Below are positions 8,479-16,871 of a DNA stretch of 64,000 bases, one piece after another. A program made the translations under genes and the position numbers. The stretch comes from Shewanella electrica (GTDB lineage Bacteria > Pseudomonadota > Gammaproteobacteria > Enterobacterales > Shewanellaceae): the NCBI RefSeq assembly GCF_022321485.1, contig NZ_JAKOGG010000003.1, positions 248,001 through 312,000 of the forward strand. Direction: 5' to 3'. The notes below the pieces were generated by a model. That model searched no databases. It was not told the DNA's origin and saw nothing but the letters and a program-made list of their open reading frames with translations. Numbering within the stretch: the first letter of the stretch is position 1; the number at the start of each line of letters is the position of its first letter.

Positions 8479-9573
8479 CTAGTGGTTGTGAATATCAAAG
8501 CCAGACTTCGCTAGCTCAGCAGCCAAGAAAAATGCGCCACTGAGCACCACGGTTTGTGATGCGGCAATGCCATCCACCAGATTGACCCCACGCTGACGCT
8601 GCAGTACGTCCACTTCTTGCGCCACAAAACCTGCAGGCGTGTCGATAAATACTTGCCAATCACCGTCGGCGCTGCGGGTTAACGCGCTGTCGGGTAGCAA
8701 CACGCCATCAATCCCCGGCTGCGGCAGCAACACCTCGGCAAATTGTCCCGCATGCCAGCGAGTTTCACGGTTATCAATCCGCGCCAGCAATCGCTCGGTA
8801 CGGGTGCTGGCATTAAATTGATGAGTGCGACCAATCACTTTGGCGCTGACCATGCGCGCTTCAATCCGCACCAGAATTTCCGTTTCCGCCGCCAGACTTT
8901 CGGCTTGAGAAGGGGTTAATTCGGCTTCAACCCACAATGAGGATTCATCACTGAGCTGCAGCAGCAAGTTGCCCGCCTGTTGCAGTTGCCCGAGTTGACT
9001 ATGGTCTTGCTGCACTCGTCCGGCCATCGGCGCCAGTAGTTGAAAGCTGCCGATCAATTCTGGGCGGTCACGTAATTGGGCGATCTGCGCTGACGTCATT
9101 TGTAGCGCTTCTAATATCGCCCGCGCCTGCTCGACCGCGACTTGTGCTTGCGCACGTTCACTGTCGCTCACGGCAGTTTTCGACATGGCGCTAATGCGCT
9201 GCCAATCGCTGGCGGCATTAATAAAAGTGGCTTGCGCTTGTGCCACTTCCACACCGCCTAACGTCAATAAGGGCTGGCCCTTGCTCACCAGTTGTCCGGG
9301 CGAAATATGTCGTTGCAGCACGCGCACATCCAACTGCGGCACTAAGGTGTAGCTCAGATCGCGGTCAACGTTGAGCACCGCATTGGCCGAAAGCTTGGGG
9401 TTAAAACCACGCTCAGGTAAGCCAACACGAATATTAGCCAGTTGCCGCTGCTCCGCGGTAAGTTGCAGCGATGTAGGGGCGTGATCATCACTAGCATCCG
9501 CCACTGCGTGTGGTGCGAACGCCAACATCAGCAGTAATGCCACTGCTGGTTGAGAAATACAGGAAACAGACAC
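8479..9573 (-). CDS. RND efflux periplasmic adaptor (CusB/CzcB family)
   Basis: A membrane-fusion protein of 364 residues that bridges the inner-membrane pump and an outer-membrane channel. It has a signal sequence (about 1-25, ending HAVADA), a barrel-lipoyl half-motif with HISPGQLVSKGQPLLTLGG, a helical hairpin rich in Gln and Ala (about 105-165) and the returning lipoyl half LLAPMAGRVQQDHSQLGQ. The GTG at 9573 is chosen because AGGAG lies eight bases before it; a GTG seven codons further upstream overlaps that site. The gene ends nine bases before the pump start, so the two form an operon. The C-terminus FDIHNH could add a metal-binding His pair, but no separate CusF-like domain is seen. 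Confidence 0.9.
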   Translation of the reverse strand: MSVSCISQPAVALLLMLAFAPHAVADASDDHAPTSLQLTAEQRQLANIRVGLPERGFNPKLSANAVLNVDRDLSYTLVPQLDVRVLQRHISPGQLVSKGQPLLTLGGVEVAQAQATFINAASDWQRISAMSKTAVSDSERAQAQVAVEQARAILEALQMTSAQIAQLRDRPELIGSFQLLAPMAGRVQQDHSQLGQLQQAGNLLLQLSDESSLWVEAELTPSQAESLAAETEILVRIEARMVSAKVIGRTHQFNASTRTERLLARIDNRETRWHAGQFAEVLLPQPGIDGVLLPDSALTRSADGDWQVFIDTPAGFVAQEVDVLQRQRGVNLVDGIAASQTVVLSGAFFLAAELAKSGFDIHNH

Positions 9574-9754
9574 AGAAAATACTCCTGCGTGCACGCGGCA
9601 AAACTTGGCTATGCCAACGGCGTAAAGCCTCAGCCTCGTGACGCGTCTAAGAAATTAAAGCAGTAACGTGGCGACGGTTGCTCTAGCGTGTTGGTGCCTA
9701 GTGGCGAGAAGTCACAGAGATCAACAATATCGAGTCAGTTACTGGGTGAATTTT

Positions 9755-10153
9755 TCAGACAGCAGCAGTAATGGGAGGACGATAAGCGGGTTCACTGGCA
9801 AGCGCGAAGTAACTCGCCGCGGGTAAAGGCACTAACAGTGCAGCACCGATAGCAGAACTGGCTTGAACGAGCAAAGGAATGGAGAGATGACTGCCGTGGC
9901 ACGGGCAATCTAAACAGAGGTCAATCTCTTGAGTATCTTGATGCCACTGGTGATGTCGCTCTTGGGCATCATGCGGATCGCAGTCGTGAACCGCACAATC
10001 ATTGACGGCGAATACTTGTTGAGTCAGTTGCAGATGGGTGTGTTGCAATGACTCTTCATAACGATTACCAGCATGCAGTTGATGTTGTGCCATTGCAGGC
10101 AACAACGCCTGCAAAGCCAACATCAGTAACAGCCAGTAACCTTGTTTCAGCAT
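9755..10153 (-). CDS. Cys/His-rich exported protein, possible metal accessory
   Basis: I do not recognise a named family with confidence. The 132-residue product starts at the ATG at 10153, has a hydrophobic signal segment (about 5-22, ending AMA), then a stretch very rich in His and Cys: CAVHDCDPHD, RHHQWHQD and CLDCPCHGSH, then a second hydrophobic segment and a short YRPP tail. Such composition suggests binding of a soft or borderline metal in the periplasm. It starts four bases after the DUF3012 lipoprotein stop and lies 180 bases before the adaptor and pump, so it probably belongs to the same metal-efflux transcription unit. Small exported proteins of this kind often precede HME-RND operons. 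The metal-related function is inference. Confidence 0.65.
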   Translation of the reverse strand: MLKQGYWLLLMLALQALLPAMAQHQLHAGNRYEESLQHTHLQLTQQVFAVNDCAVHDCDPHDAQERHHQWHQDTQEIDLCLDCPCHGSHLSIPLLVQASSAIGAALLVPLPAASYFALASEPAYRPPITAAV

Positions 10154-10157
10154 ACGA

Positions 10158-10343
10158 CTACTTGTTATCGTCCGATTTGAACACGCAATGTTTGGCGTAA
10201 TCGGTAGCTTCATTCGCCGTCCAATCGCCAGCACTTTTCTGTTTCATCTGTTGGCACCAAGCGTCACTGCCAACTTCAGGCGCGCAAGCACTCAGCCAAG
10301 TCACCGCCATCACACCCAACAGTAATCCCATTGCTTTTTGCAT
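10158..10343 (-). CDS. DUF3012-type small lipoprotein
   Basis: A 61-residue predicted lipoprotein. The ATG at 10343 follows AGGAGC. A short signal peptide ends in the lipobox LSAC, after which comes APEVGSDAWCQQM, a Lys-Ser-Ala-Gly-Asp-Trp segment and YAKHCVFK, the pattern I know from DUF3012 proteins of marine gammaproteobacteria. Two further Cys residues could pair or bind a metal. The function of the family is unknown. It is followed four bases later by the Cys/His-rich exported protein and then by the RND pump genes, so a role in the periplasmic side of metal handling is possible but unproven. Confidence 0.75.
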   Translation of the reverse strand: MQKAMGLLLGVMAVTWLSACAPEVGSDAWCQQMKQKSAGDWTANEATDYAKHCVFKSDDNK

Positions 10344-10372
10344 GTTCAAAGCTCCTAATAGCAAGCGCTAAA

Positions 10373-10741
10373 TTAAGCGGTATGCGAACGTTTGCGGATC
10401 CAGCCAATCGCGTCCTGTTTGTGTTCTAGCGGAAACCACGCGATTTCACCACTCACAAACGGGCCAAGTAAACGTACGGCGTTGCCGACCCAATCGGGGC
10501 CGCCAACAAACACTAATGCATCAAATGCTGGCAGTTGCACTTCGCCAACGCCAGATAATGATTGCATATCCCAGCCTTCGAGTAACACATCGGCTTCGAT
10601 GTAGAGACACACTTGTCCCCAATCTTGACGGTAACTTTTGATCGCTGGCTGAAGTTTGGTGCGATAATCCAGCGCTGAAATACGACCGCTGGCAAATAAA
10701 CTGATAATCCCTTTGGAGATATCTGGGATCTGACACAACAT
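10373..10741 (-). CDS. SpoIIAA-like / STAS-SEC14 fold protein
   Basis: A 122-residue cytoplasmic protein resembling the SpoIIAA-like (DUF3478) group of STAS-superfold proteins. Seen: an alternating alpha/beta pattern with SGRISALDY near residue 18, VCLYIEADVLLEGWD in the middle, FDALVFVGGPDWV and a late FVSGEIAWFP strand followed by IGWIRK. Members lack a known catalytic residue set and their role is unclear; lipid or nucleotide binding has been suggested for the fold. The ATG at 10741 is preferred over a TTG five codons upstream because GGAG lies nine bases before it. It is transcribed divergently from arfB and ends 29 bases before the DUF3012 gene, so it could be the first gene of the metal-efflux unit. 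Confidence 0.7.
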   Translation of the reverse strand: MLCQIPDISKGIISLFASGRISALDYRTKLQPAIKSYRQDWGQVCLYIEADVLLEGWDMQSLSGVGEVQLPAFDALVFVGGPDWVGNAVRLLGPFVSGEIAWFPLEHKQDAIGWIRKRSHTA

Positions 10742-10866
10742 ATAAAATGGCTCCAAAACCCGGAAACGCGACCGGCCCGATAATAACAGTGTTAGACTGG
10801 AGTTGCTAACAACATCGTTCGATTGCCGATGTTAAACAGGAACACTTCGACTGGCGGTAGTTTGCC

Positions 10867-11283
10867 ATGATTATAATTTCAAACCGTGTGCAAGTTTCAG
10901 AAAATGACATCGAGTGGCAGTTTATCCGTGCCAGCGGTGCCGGCGGACAGCACATCAATAAAGTCTCCACCGCAGTACAGCTGATCTTTGATATTCGCAG
11001 CTCCAGTTTGCCGGAGATCTATCAACAAAAATTGCTGCAACTGCGCGACCACCGCATTACACCGAGTGGCAAGGTGATCATCAAATGCCAGCAAACTCGC
11101 AGCCAAGATGCCAATCGCCAACAAGCACTGGAGCAATTTACCCAACTGCTGCAATCAGTGACCTATGTGGCCAAAAAACGTATCGCCACTAAAGCCACCT
11201 ACGGCAGCAAACAACGCCGCCTCGACACCAAGAAAAAACGCGGTAACACCAAGGCGCTACGGCAGCAAAAATTTAGTGGTTAG
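10867..11283 (+). CDS. arfB: Peptidyl-tRNA hydrolase ArfB, ribosome rescue
   Basis: A 138-residue stalled-ribosome rescue hydrolase (YaeJ). The catalytic GGQ is at residues 26-28 within [17 protein letters not shown], the release-factor-like motif that hydrolyses the peptidyl-tRNA ester. The C-terminal 30 residues are very basic ([16 protein letters not shown] and further Lys/Arg), matching the tail that enters the empty mRNA channel. The length is normal for the family. It frees ribosomes stuck on mRNAs without a stop codon, as a backup to tmRNA and ArfA; arfA is also present in this window at 22867-23088. It is divergent from the SpoIIAA-like gene and is followed by aroQ on the same strand after 67 bases. 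Confidence 0.93.
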   Translation: MIIISNRVQVSENDIEWQFIRASGAGGQHINKVSTAVQLIFDIRSSSLPEIYQQKLLQLRDHRITPSGKVIIKCQQTRSQDANRQQALEQFTQLLQSVTYVAKKRIATKATYGSKQRRLDTKKKRGNTKALRQQKFSG

Positions 11284-11350
11284 TCATCGACAAAGGCATA
11301 AGGAAGTGCTGAAATCAACAGCACCTGCCACAGCGATTAAGGCAAACAAG

Positions 11351-11803
11351 ATGATACGTAATAAAGGAAAAATTCTGCTGCTCAACGGCCCTAACTTAAA
11401 CCTGCTAGGACGCCGCGAGCCAGAAATCTACGGTAGCCAGTCTTTGGATGACATTGTTGGCGTCATGCGTGCTCAAGCATCAGGTGGGGGGTTTCAGTTG
11501 GAACATCTGCAATCCAATGCTGAATATGAATTGATTGAAGCGATTCATGCCAGTGATGCAGTGTTTGCCATCATCAATCCCGGTGGTTTGACTCACACCA
11601 GCGTGGCACTGCGCGATGCGTTTTTAGGCGTAGACTTGCCATTCATCGAGGTGCATCTGTCGAATATCCACGCCCGCGAACCATTCCGCCATCACTCTTA
11701 TCTGTCAGATAAGGCGCAAGGCGTGGTGGTAGGTTTAGGCCCACAGGGTTATGAATTTGCCCTCACCGCCGCCATGCGTTACGTCAAAAAGCTCGCCGAC
11801 TAA
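11351..11803 (+). CDS. aroQ: 3-dehydroquinate dehydratase, type II
   Basis: A 150-residue enzyme of the shikimate pathway that dehydrates 3-dehydroquinate to 3-dehydroshikimate. Seen: the family opening [21 protein letters not shown], with the lid Arg and the catalytic Tyr near residues 21-27, then [16 protein letters not shown], and [20 protein letters not shown] near the end. The ATG at 11351 is the first start that gives the normal family length; an upstream in-frame ATG lies inside arfB and is not credible. The last codons are followed by a short gap and the convergent His-rich gene. Unlike in many relatives, accB-accC are not adjacent. Confidence 0.94.
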   Translation: MIRNKGKILLLNGPNLNLLGRREPEIYGSQSLDDIVGVMRAQASGGGFQLEHLQSNAEYELIEAIHASDAVFAIINPGGLTHTSVALRDAFLGVDLPFIEVHLSNIHAREPFRHHSYLSDKAQGVVVGLGPQGYEFALTAAMRYVKKLAD

Positions 11804-11824
11804 ATAGTACTCACCGTCCACATT

Positions 11825-11843
11825 GAGCCAGTCTCACTGGCTC
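11825..11843. terminator. Possible hairpin between aroQ and convergent gene
   Basis: Inverted repeat GAGCCAG/CTGGCTC with a 5-base loop, 21 bases after aroQ. It overlaps the last codons of the minus-strand gene and has no T run, so termination here is only a possibility. Confidence 0.3.
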
Positions 11844-12358
11844 ACTGGCCGATACAAATCTGCTTGCCAATCGTAGTGATAACGTTGGCCTAACCACTCA
11901 TACTCAGTACCGCTAGCAGTTTGAATCACCCGCGCATTGGCTGGCAAACTGCGTACCGCTTCGGCATAGCTGTTGCTGGCTGTCGCGCTATCATTGACGC
12001 GATTTATCACTTCATTAGCCACTGCGGTTTGATACTGATATTGGCTGGCATCATCAACGGTGTTATTGCTCACCACCACCGCCTGATTGATTGGCGTCAT
12101 CGACACCGACGGCACCTCATCATATTGATACGGCACCGATACACTTCGCATCTGTTGCGCATACAGCACTTGCGGCAATATCGCTAACGCGCTCATGCCC
12201 ACAAACCAACCCAAGTCATTGCCCCAACTATGATGATGGCGATGATACGGACGGTAATGATCATAATGCCCACCGTGCCAGTGACGCGCTAACACCGGTG
12301 TACTGCTCGCCATGGCTAGCGCAGCGCATAACAACCACGTCATGGTTTTTGCTTTCAT
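11834..12358 (-). CDS. Exported His-rich protein of unknown function
   Basis: I do not recognise the family with confidence. The 174-residue product has a clear signal peptide (about 1-24, ending VLA), then a histidine- and tyrosine-rich stretch at about 25-44 (RHWHGGHYDHYRPYHRHHH), a hydrophobic segment near 50-66, a Gln/Asn/Ser-rich linker and a C-terminal module with SLPANARVIQ and YEWLGQRYHYDW. The C-terminal pattern, a short beta repeat ending near DLYRPV, is like small exported domains with tandem YxY strands. The His stretch could bind zinc, copper or nickel. The ATG at 12358 follows AGGAGC. It is divergent from ubiD and appears to be a single-gene unit. Confidence 0.7.
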   Translation of the reverse strand: MKAKTMTWLLCAALAMASSTPVLARHWHGGHYDHYRPYHRHHHSWGNDLGWFVGMSALAILPQVLYAQQMRSVSVPYQYDEVPSVSMTPINQAVVVSNNTVDDASQYQYQTAVANEVINRVNDSATASNSYAEAVRSLPANARVIQTASGTEYEWLGQRYHYDWQADLYRPVSQ

Positions 12359-12482
12359 GATCTGCTCCTACAACGCTTGCAATCAGAGATAAAGAATACC
12401 GTTTAACTGCGATATTTTAACGCGGTTAAAAATGCAGCGCACGGATTATTACCTTTGCTGACACCAATTTGACGGCAAATGG

Positions 12483-12511
12483 TTAACCGCTTGGCAGAAA
12501 AATGCTATAGT
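12483..12511 (+). promoter_or_regulatory. Candidate sigma-70 promoter of ubiD
   Basis: TTAACC (12483-12488), 17-base spacer, TATAGT (12506-12511), with an extended -10 TG one base before it. The predicted start lies about 30 bases before the ubiD ATG. Confidence 0.55.
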
Positions 12512-12550
12512 GCGCCACATCACATTTTTGCATATCAGATCGGTATCCAC

Positions 12551-14032
12551 ATGAGTTTTAAGGACTTACGCGGCTTTCTAGCACACCTAGAAAGTCAGGG
12601 TGAATTAAAACGGATCAGCCATCCGGTCGATCCTCACTTAGAGATGACCGAAATTGGCGATCGCGTTCTCCGCGCCGGTGGCCCAGCGTTACTGTTTGAA
12701 AACCCTATCGGCAAGTCAATGCCGGTGTTGTTGAACCTGTTTGGCACCACCAAACGGGTGGCGATGGCGCTTGGCAAAGATGATCCCATGGCGCTGCGTG
12801 AAGTGGGCGAACTGCTGTCGTTCCTCAAAGAGCCAGAACCACCACGCGGCTTTAAAGACGCTATCGCTAAACTGCCGTTATTCAAACAAGCCCTTAATAT
12901 GCCGCCCAAATCCGTGCGTAAAGCACCGTGCCAAGAGGTGGTGATTAGCGGGGATGACGTCGATCTGACGCAACTGCCAATTCAGCACTGCTGGCCGGGC
13001 GATGCGGCGCCATTGGTAACATGGGGCTTAACCATTACCAAAGGACCACGGCAGAAACGGCAAAATATCGGCATCTACCGCCAACAGCTGTTAGGTAAAA
13101 ACAAGCTGATCATGCGCTGGTTATCCCACCGTGGCGGTGCGCTCGATTTTCAAGATTTTAAAGAGAAGTTCCCCGGCGAGAAATATCCCGTAGTCGTGGC
13201 CTTGGGCAGCGATCCGGTGACCATTCTCGGCGCGGTGACACCAGTACCTGACGGCATGAGTGAATATGCTTTTGCCGGTTTACTCCGTGGCGAACGTACC
13301 GAAGTGGCTAAATCACTGACCAGTGATTTAGAAGTGCCGGCCACCAGCGAGATCATTTTAGAAGGTTATATCGATCCAGATGAGATGGCAGAGGAAGGTC
13401 CGTACGGCGACCACACTGGCTATTACAACGAGACCGATAAGTTTCCGGTATTCACAGTGACTCATATTACCCATCGTAAAGATGCGATTTACCACAGCAC
13501 CTACACTGGCCGTCCACCGGATGAACCGGCCATGCTGGGTTTGGCGCTGAACGAAGTGTTTGTGCCCATCCTGCGGAAACAGTATCCAGAGATTGTCGAT
13601 TTCTATCTACCACCGGAAGGTTGTTCCTACCGTATGGCGGTGATTTCCATCCGCAAACAATATGCGGGCCATGCCAAACGGGTAATGATGGGCGCGTGGT
13701 CGTTCCTGCGCCAATTTATGTATACCAAGTTTATTGTGGTGGTGGACGACGATGTGAACTGCCGCGATTGGCATGACGTGATTTGGGCGATTACCACCCG
13801 TATGGACCCAATCCGTGATACGGTGTTGATGGATAACACACCGATCGATTATCTGGATTTTGCTTCGCCAGTGGCGGGTCTAGGCTCCAAAATGGGGTTA
13901 GATGCCACCAATAAATGGCCGGGCGAAACCCAGCGCGAATGGGGCACACCGATTAAAATGGATGATGCCGTCAAACAGAAAGTGGATGCCATTTGGGACC
14001 AGTTAGGTCTGGATGACGCCCCCACCCTATAA
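12551..14032 (+). CDS. ubiD: 4-hydroxy-3-polyprenylbenzoate decarboxylase UbiD
   Basis: A 493-residue prenylated-FMN-dependent decarboxylase of ubiquinone synthesis, converting 3-polyprenyl-4-hydroxybenzoate to 2-polyprenylphenol. It matches the family end to end: [18 protein letters not shown] at the start, [78 protein letters not shown] and [17 protein letters not shown]. The length is close to the E. coli protein. The ATG at 12551 is used; the frame is open further upstream but that part overlaps the promoter. fre follows 52 bases later, a pairing conserved in gammaproteobacteria that fits a supply of reduced flavin for the prenyl-FMN cofactor made by UbiX (inference). Confidence 0.96.
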   Translation: MSFKDLRGFLAHLESQGELKRISHPVDPHLEMTEIGDRVLRAGGPALLFENPIGKSMPVLLNLFGTTKRVAMALGKDDPMALREVGELLSFLKEPEPPRGFKDAIAKLPLFKQALNMPPKSVRKAPCQEVVISGDDVDLTQLPIQHCWPGDAAPLVTWGLTITKGPRQKRQNIGIYRQQLLGKNKLIMRWLSHRGGALDFQDFKEKFPGEKYPVVVALGSDPVTILGAVTPVPDGMSEYAFAGLLRGERTEVAKSLTSDLEVPATSEIILEGYIDPDEMAEEGPYGDHTGYYNETDKFPVFTVTHITHRKDAIYHSTYTGRPPDEPAMLGLALNEVFVPILRKQYPEIVDFYLPPEGCSYRMAVISIRKQYAGHAKRVMMGAWSFLRQFMYTKFIVVVDDDVNCRDWHDVIWAITTRMDPIRDTVLMDNTPIDYLDFASPVAGLGSKMGLDATNKWPGETQREWGTPIKMDDAVKQKVDAIWDQLGLDDAPTL

Positions 14033-14084
14033 CAGCGCAAACAGTAAACCAGCGCACGCAAAACTGAGTTGATGAGGAAAACGC

Positions 14085-14783
14085 ATGAACAGCATTCGCT
14101 GCAAAGTAGAGTATCTCGCGCCATTTAATGATGCCGTGTATCAGGTGACGCTGCGCCCAGAGCGCCCGTTTGAGTTTGCAGCCGGCCAATACCTCAGCAT
14201 CGTTATGGGTGAAAAGGATAAACGCCCATTCTCTATCGCTTCGGCACCTGGCAGTGAGCTGCTAGAGCTGCACATTGGTGCGGCCGTCACCGAAAGTTAT
14301 CCGATGCAAGTGGTGGATCGTCTGCGTGATCAGGGTGAAATCACCATTGAAGCACCAGCAGGTGACGCCTATCTGCGTCATGAAAGCCACCGCCCACGCA
14401 TTCTGATCGCTGGCGGCACCGGTTTCTCTTACATCAAGAGCATTGTTGAACAGCAGATTGCTTTAGGCCAACAGGTAGAAACCACCCTGTATTGGGGTTG
14501 CCGCACACCGTCCGCGATGTACTTCGAATCCATCGCCCGTGAGTGGCACGATGCACATCCTTGGCTGCACTTTGTGCCAGTGGTGGAAGAAGCCCCAGCC
14601 GATTGGCAAGGTCGCACTAACCGTTTGCTAGATCAGATTGATGAAGATTTTGTCAGCCTCGGTGGCTATGACATCTATATCGCTGGCCGCTTCCCGATGG
14701 TTGGCGCTGCGCGGGAGCTGTTCCGCCAGAAAGGCGTAGAAGAACAACACCTGTACGGTGATGCGTTCGCCTTTATTAAATAG
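14085..14783 (+). CDS. fre: NAD(P)H-flavin reductase Fre
   Basis: A 232-residue soluble reductase that uses NAD(P)H to reduce free FMN, FAD or riboflavin. Seen: a ferredoxin-reductase-type FAD/flavin barrel with PFEFAAGQYLSIVMG and the RPFSIAS flavin-binding motif at about 47-53, then the NAD(P) domain with LIAGGTGFSYIKSI at about 105-118, LYWGCRTP and the closing YIAGRFPMV. The C-terminus GDAFAFIK is typical of Fre. The ATG at 14085 follows GAGGA. It lies downstream of ubiD on the same strand and ends before a strong bidirectional terminator at 14799-14827. There is no ferredoxin or iron-sulfur domain. Confidence 0.95.
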   Translation: MNSIRCKVEYLAPFNDAVYQVTLRPERPFEFAAGQYLSIVMGEKDKRPFSIASAPGSELLELHIGAAVTESYPMQVVDRLRDQGEITIEAPAGDAYLRHESHRPRILIAGGTGFSYIKSIVEQQIALGQQVETTLYWGCRTPSAMYFESIAREWHDAHPWLHFVPVVEEAPADWQGRTNRLLDQIDEDFVSLGGYDIYIAGRFPMVGAARELFRQKGVEEQHLYGDAFAFIK

Positions 14784-14798
14784 GGCGCTGCGCTCATA

Positions 14799-14827
14799 AA
14801 AAAATCCGCCAGTTGGCGGATTTTTTG
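14799..14827. terminator. Bidirectional terminator between fre and pncB
   Basis: Stem AAATCCGCC/GGCGGATTT with an AGTT loop, flanked by a run of A on the left and T on the right. It therefore works as an intrinsic terminator for fre (+) and for pncB (-), whose stop is at 14840. Confidence 0.92.
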
Positions 14828-14839
14828 TAACAGCAACGC

Positions 14840-16105
14840 TTACGCGGTGTAGGTAGGATCGCGATCATCAATCAGTTTGTCGCGCTTAAAAAACTGCTGC
14901 AGCACTTTTTGCTGAGCGCAGTCTTCCACCTGAAACACCTGCATTAAATAGCGCAGGAAGTTTTCATCATCGCACATGGTTTTACCCGGCGTGTCGGAGA
15001 TTTTTGCCACCGGCATGCCGTTCAGCTGGGTCAACTTCATCACGATGTTGATCGGCTTGTTCTCAAACATGTCACCCATCAGCCAAGTACCAATGCCAAA
15101 TGAGGTGTTGATGCGGCCACGGAAGTGTTTGTAGATATGCACCGCGCGTTCAAAATCCAACGCATCAGAGAACACTAACCGCTTGTAGGTTGGGTCCACA
15201 TCAAGCTCTTCGAGGCGTTTGATAATCTTCTCGCCCCAAATAATCGGATCGCCGCTGTCATGGCGGAAACCGTCATACAGCTTGGCTAAGTAGCGGTCGA
15301 GATCGCGACAGAACGCATCCACGCCGATCACGTCGGTCAGAGCCACGCCCAAATCGCCACGATACTCTTTGACCCAGTTTTCCAACGCCATTTTCTGGCT
15401 ATCTACCAGCCGATAGTTCAACGCTTGGTGGCTTTGCAGCCATTCGTGCGCCATAGTGCCTTGGCAACGCAGATTCAGCTCCATCGCCAAGTGCGGATTG
15501 GAGGTACCAGCAAAGTGATTTGGCAGCGCTTCTTGCAGTTGGGTAAGTACCTGCTTTTGCGCTTCAAAGCTGAAACGGCGGCGAGTACCAAAGTCGGTAA
15601 ACAAAAAATCACTCAGATCGACATCATCACCTAACCGTTCCAAAATCTGGATCTTTTGCTTGGTGGCTTGATAGATTTTGTCGCAATCAATCTGCGGATA
15701 ACGGTGGCGGTTACGCAGCTCAGACACGGTAGCGAGCACCGGAATTTCCATCGGCGATACATGCAGCATCGGACCGTTGGCGCCAATCACCAGTTGGCCG
15801 TCTTCCGCACTGACATTGATAAATTTGGGATTAAAACGGAATAAACGCAGGAATTCTAAATAGTCACTTTTGAGGAACGGATAGCGCGTCATCTGCGCCA
15901 ACTGTTCTTCGGTGGCGGTTAACTCAGACATGCGCTCAAACTGCTCTTGCAGCGGTTTGACGTAAATACTGAGATCTTCATTACTGCGACAACGGAAGGT
16001 CCAACGCGATTGGGTGCTTGGTTGTTGATGCAGATACGCCTGCTGCATAGTGAGTTTATAAAAATCAGTATCCAGCAAACTGCGAACGGCAAGCGGTGTA
16101 AACAT
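14840..16105 (-). CDS. pncB: Nicotinate phosphoribosyltransferase
   Basis: A 421-residue enzyme that joins nicotinate to PRPP with ATP to give nicotinate mononucleotide, the committed salvage step to NAD. Seen: LLDTDFYKLTMQQAY at the start, FTDFGTRRRFSFEAQ near the middle with the His/Arg-rich active-site loop region, GTSNPHLAMEL, LTDVIGVDAF, DGFRHDSGDP (PRPP site) and TSFGIGTWLMGD. The length is close to that of proteobacterial PncB. The ATG at 16105 follows GAGGT. It starts 10 bases after the pncA stop, so the two form an operon with nicotinamidase first. No NrtR or NadQ regulator gene is in the window. Confidence 0.95.
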   Translation of the reverse strand: MFTPLAVRSLLDTDFYKLTMQQAYLHQQPSTQSRWTFRCRSNEDLSIYVKPLQEQFERMSELTATEEQLAQMTRYPFLKSDYLEFLRLFRFNPKFINVSAEDGQLVIGANGPMLHVSPMEIPVLATVSELRNRHRYPQIDCDKIYQATKQKIQILERLGDDVDLSDFLFTDFGTRRRFSFEAQKQVLTQLQEALPNHFAGTSNPHLAMELNLRCQGTMAHEWLQSHQALNYRLVDSQKMALENWVKEYRGDLGVALTDVIGVDAFCRDLDRYLAKLYDGFRHDSGDPIIWGEKIIKRLEELDVDPTYKRLVFSDALDFERAVHIYKHFRGRINTSFGIGTWLMGDMFENKPINIVMKLTQLNGMPVAKISDTPGKTMCDDENFLRYLMQVFQVEDCAQQKVLQQFFKRDKLIDDRDPTYTA

Positions 16106-16115
16106 GATAATTACC

Positions 16116-16742
16116 TCAGCCCAGCATGGCAGACATCAGCGCCGCATCTTGCACCAAAATAATGCCAGCGGCTTGCATCTCATTGCAGGCTTGTTCAGCC
16201 CCTTGCGGCGAAATCGCACGACAAGCAGCCAGGTTTAAATAGACCCGAAATCCCGCCTCAGCCAGCTGTAATGCGGTGGTTTTTACGCAGAAATCTAACG
16301 CCAAGCCTCCCACGAGTACGGTGTCGACATCGCGACACTGTAACCATTCAATTACGCCAGTAGAGATACGATTATTCAGATCGTGATAACAGGCGCCGTA
16401 GGGATGCATGGCGGCTTCAACGCCCTTGTACACCAAAAAGTCGTACTCCGCCGCATCGGGCAAGCCGGGGATCAACTCAAAGCCTTCGGTACCGGGTTCT
16501 GCATGACGTACCCAAGTGAGATCAGCATCAGCATATGGCAAGGATTGCAGCATCTTTTCTGGTGCATCAACCACCCATTTAGCATGGGCGCTGTGAGCGT
16601 CTTTTGAGGCAATACGATAGTCGGCTAATGCCGCTTGGGCATTGAGTTCTGTGGCGATATCGGCACCGCCAGCAACGGGGAGTTCATTGGGGCAAAGTGG
16701 AGTAAAGGTGCGCTGAGCATCAACATCAAATGCAGCGATCAT
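16116..16742 (-). CDS. pncA: Nicotinamidase
   Basis: A 208-residue isochorismatase-fold amidase that converts nicotinamide to nicotinate. The catalytic triad is visible as D8 (in FDVDAQRTF), K106 (in LVYKG) and C152 (in LALDFCVKTTA). Likely metal ligands are D48, H50 and H53 in SKDAHSAHAKW. The ATG at 16742 follows AAGGA. It is followed 10 bases later by pncB, and the two enzymes act in series: nicotinamide to nicotinate to nicotinate mononucleotide. The pnuC gene and a nucleoside phosphorylase at 3821-5283 could supply nicotinamide from imported nicotinamide riboside, but they are in a separate operon. Confidence 0.95.
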   Translation of the reverse strand: MIAAFDVDAQRTFTPLCPNELPVAGGADIATELNAQAALADYRIASKDAHSAHAKWVVDAPEKMLQSLPYADADLTWVRHAEPGTEGFELIPGLPDAAEYDFLVYKGVEAAMHPYGACYHDLNNRISTGVIEWLQCRDVDTVLVGGLALDFCVKTTALQLAEAGFRVYLNLAACRAISPQGAEQACNEMQAAGIILVQDAALMSAMLG

Positions 16743-16838
16743 AAGCTCATTCCTTCGGAACCATTAACATTCTTCCTGAAGGCACTATACCAAAGCTAAC
16801 GATGACCGCTAAGTAAAAAGTGTCTTAACGCCAATTTT

Positions 16839-16861
16839 AAGCTGGCAGCCACTGCCAGCTT
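16839..16861 (-). terminator. Strong hairpin downstream of the YebE-like gene
   Basis: A perfect 10-bp stem AAGCTGGCAG/CTGCCAGCTT with a 3-base loop, 10 bases past the stop at 16872. There is no T run on either side, so it may stabilise the message end or aid Rho-dependent ending. Confidence 0.5.
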
Positions 16862-16871
16862 TGATTGACAG

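Noticed and set aside
11165-11350. 62-codon N-terminal extension of aroQ
   Set aside because: It lies within arfB in another frame and would make aroQ much longer than any type II dehydroquinase.
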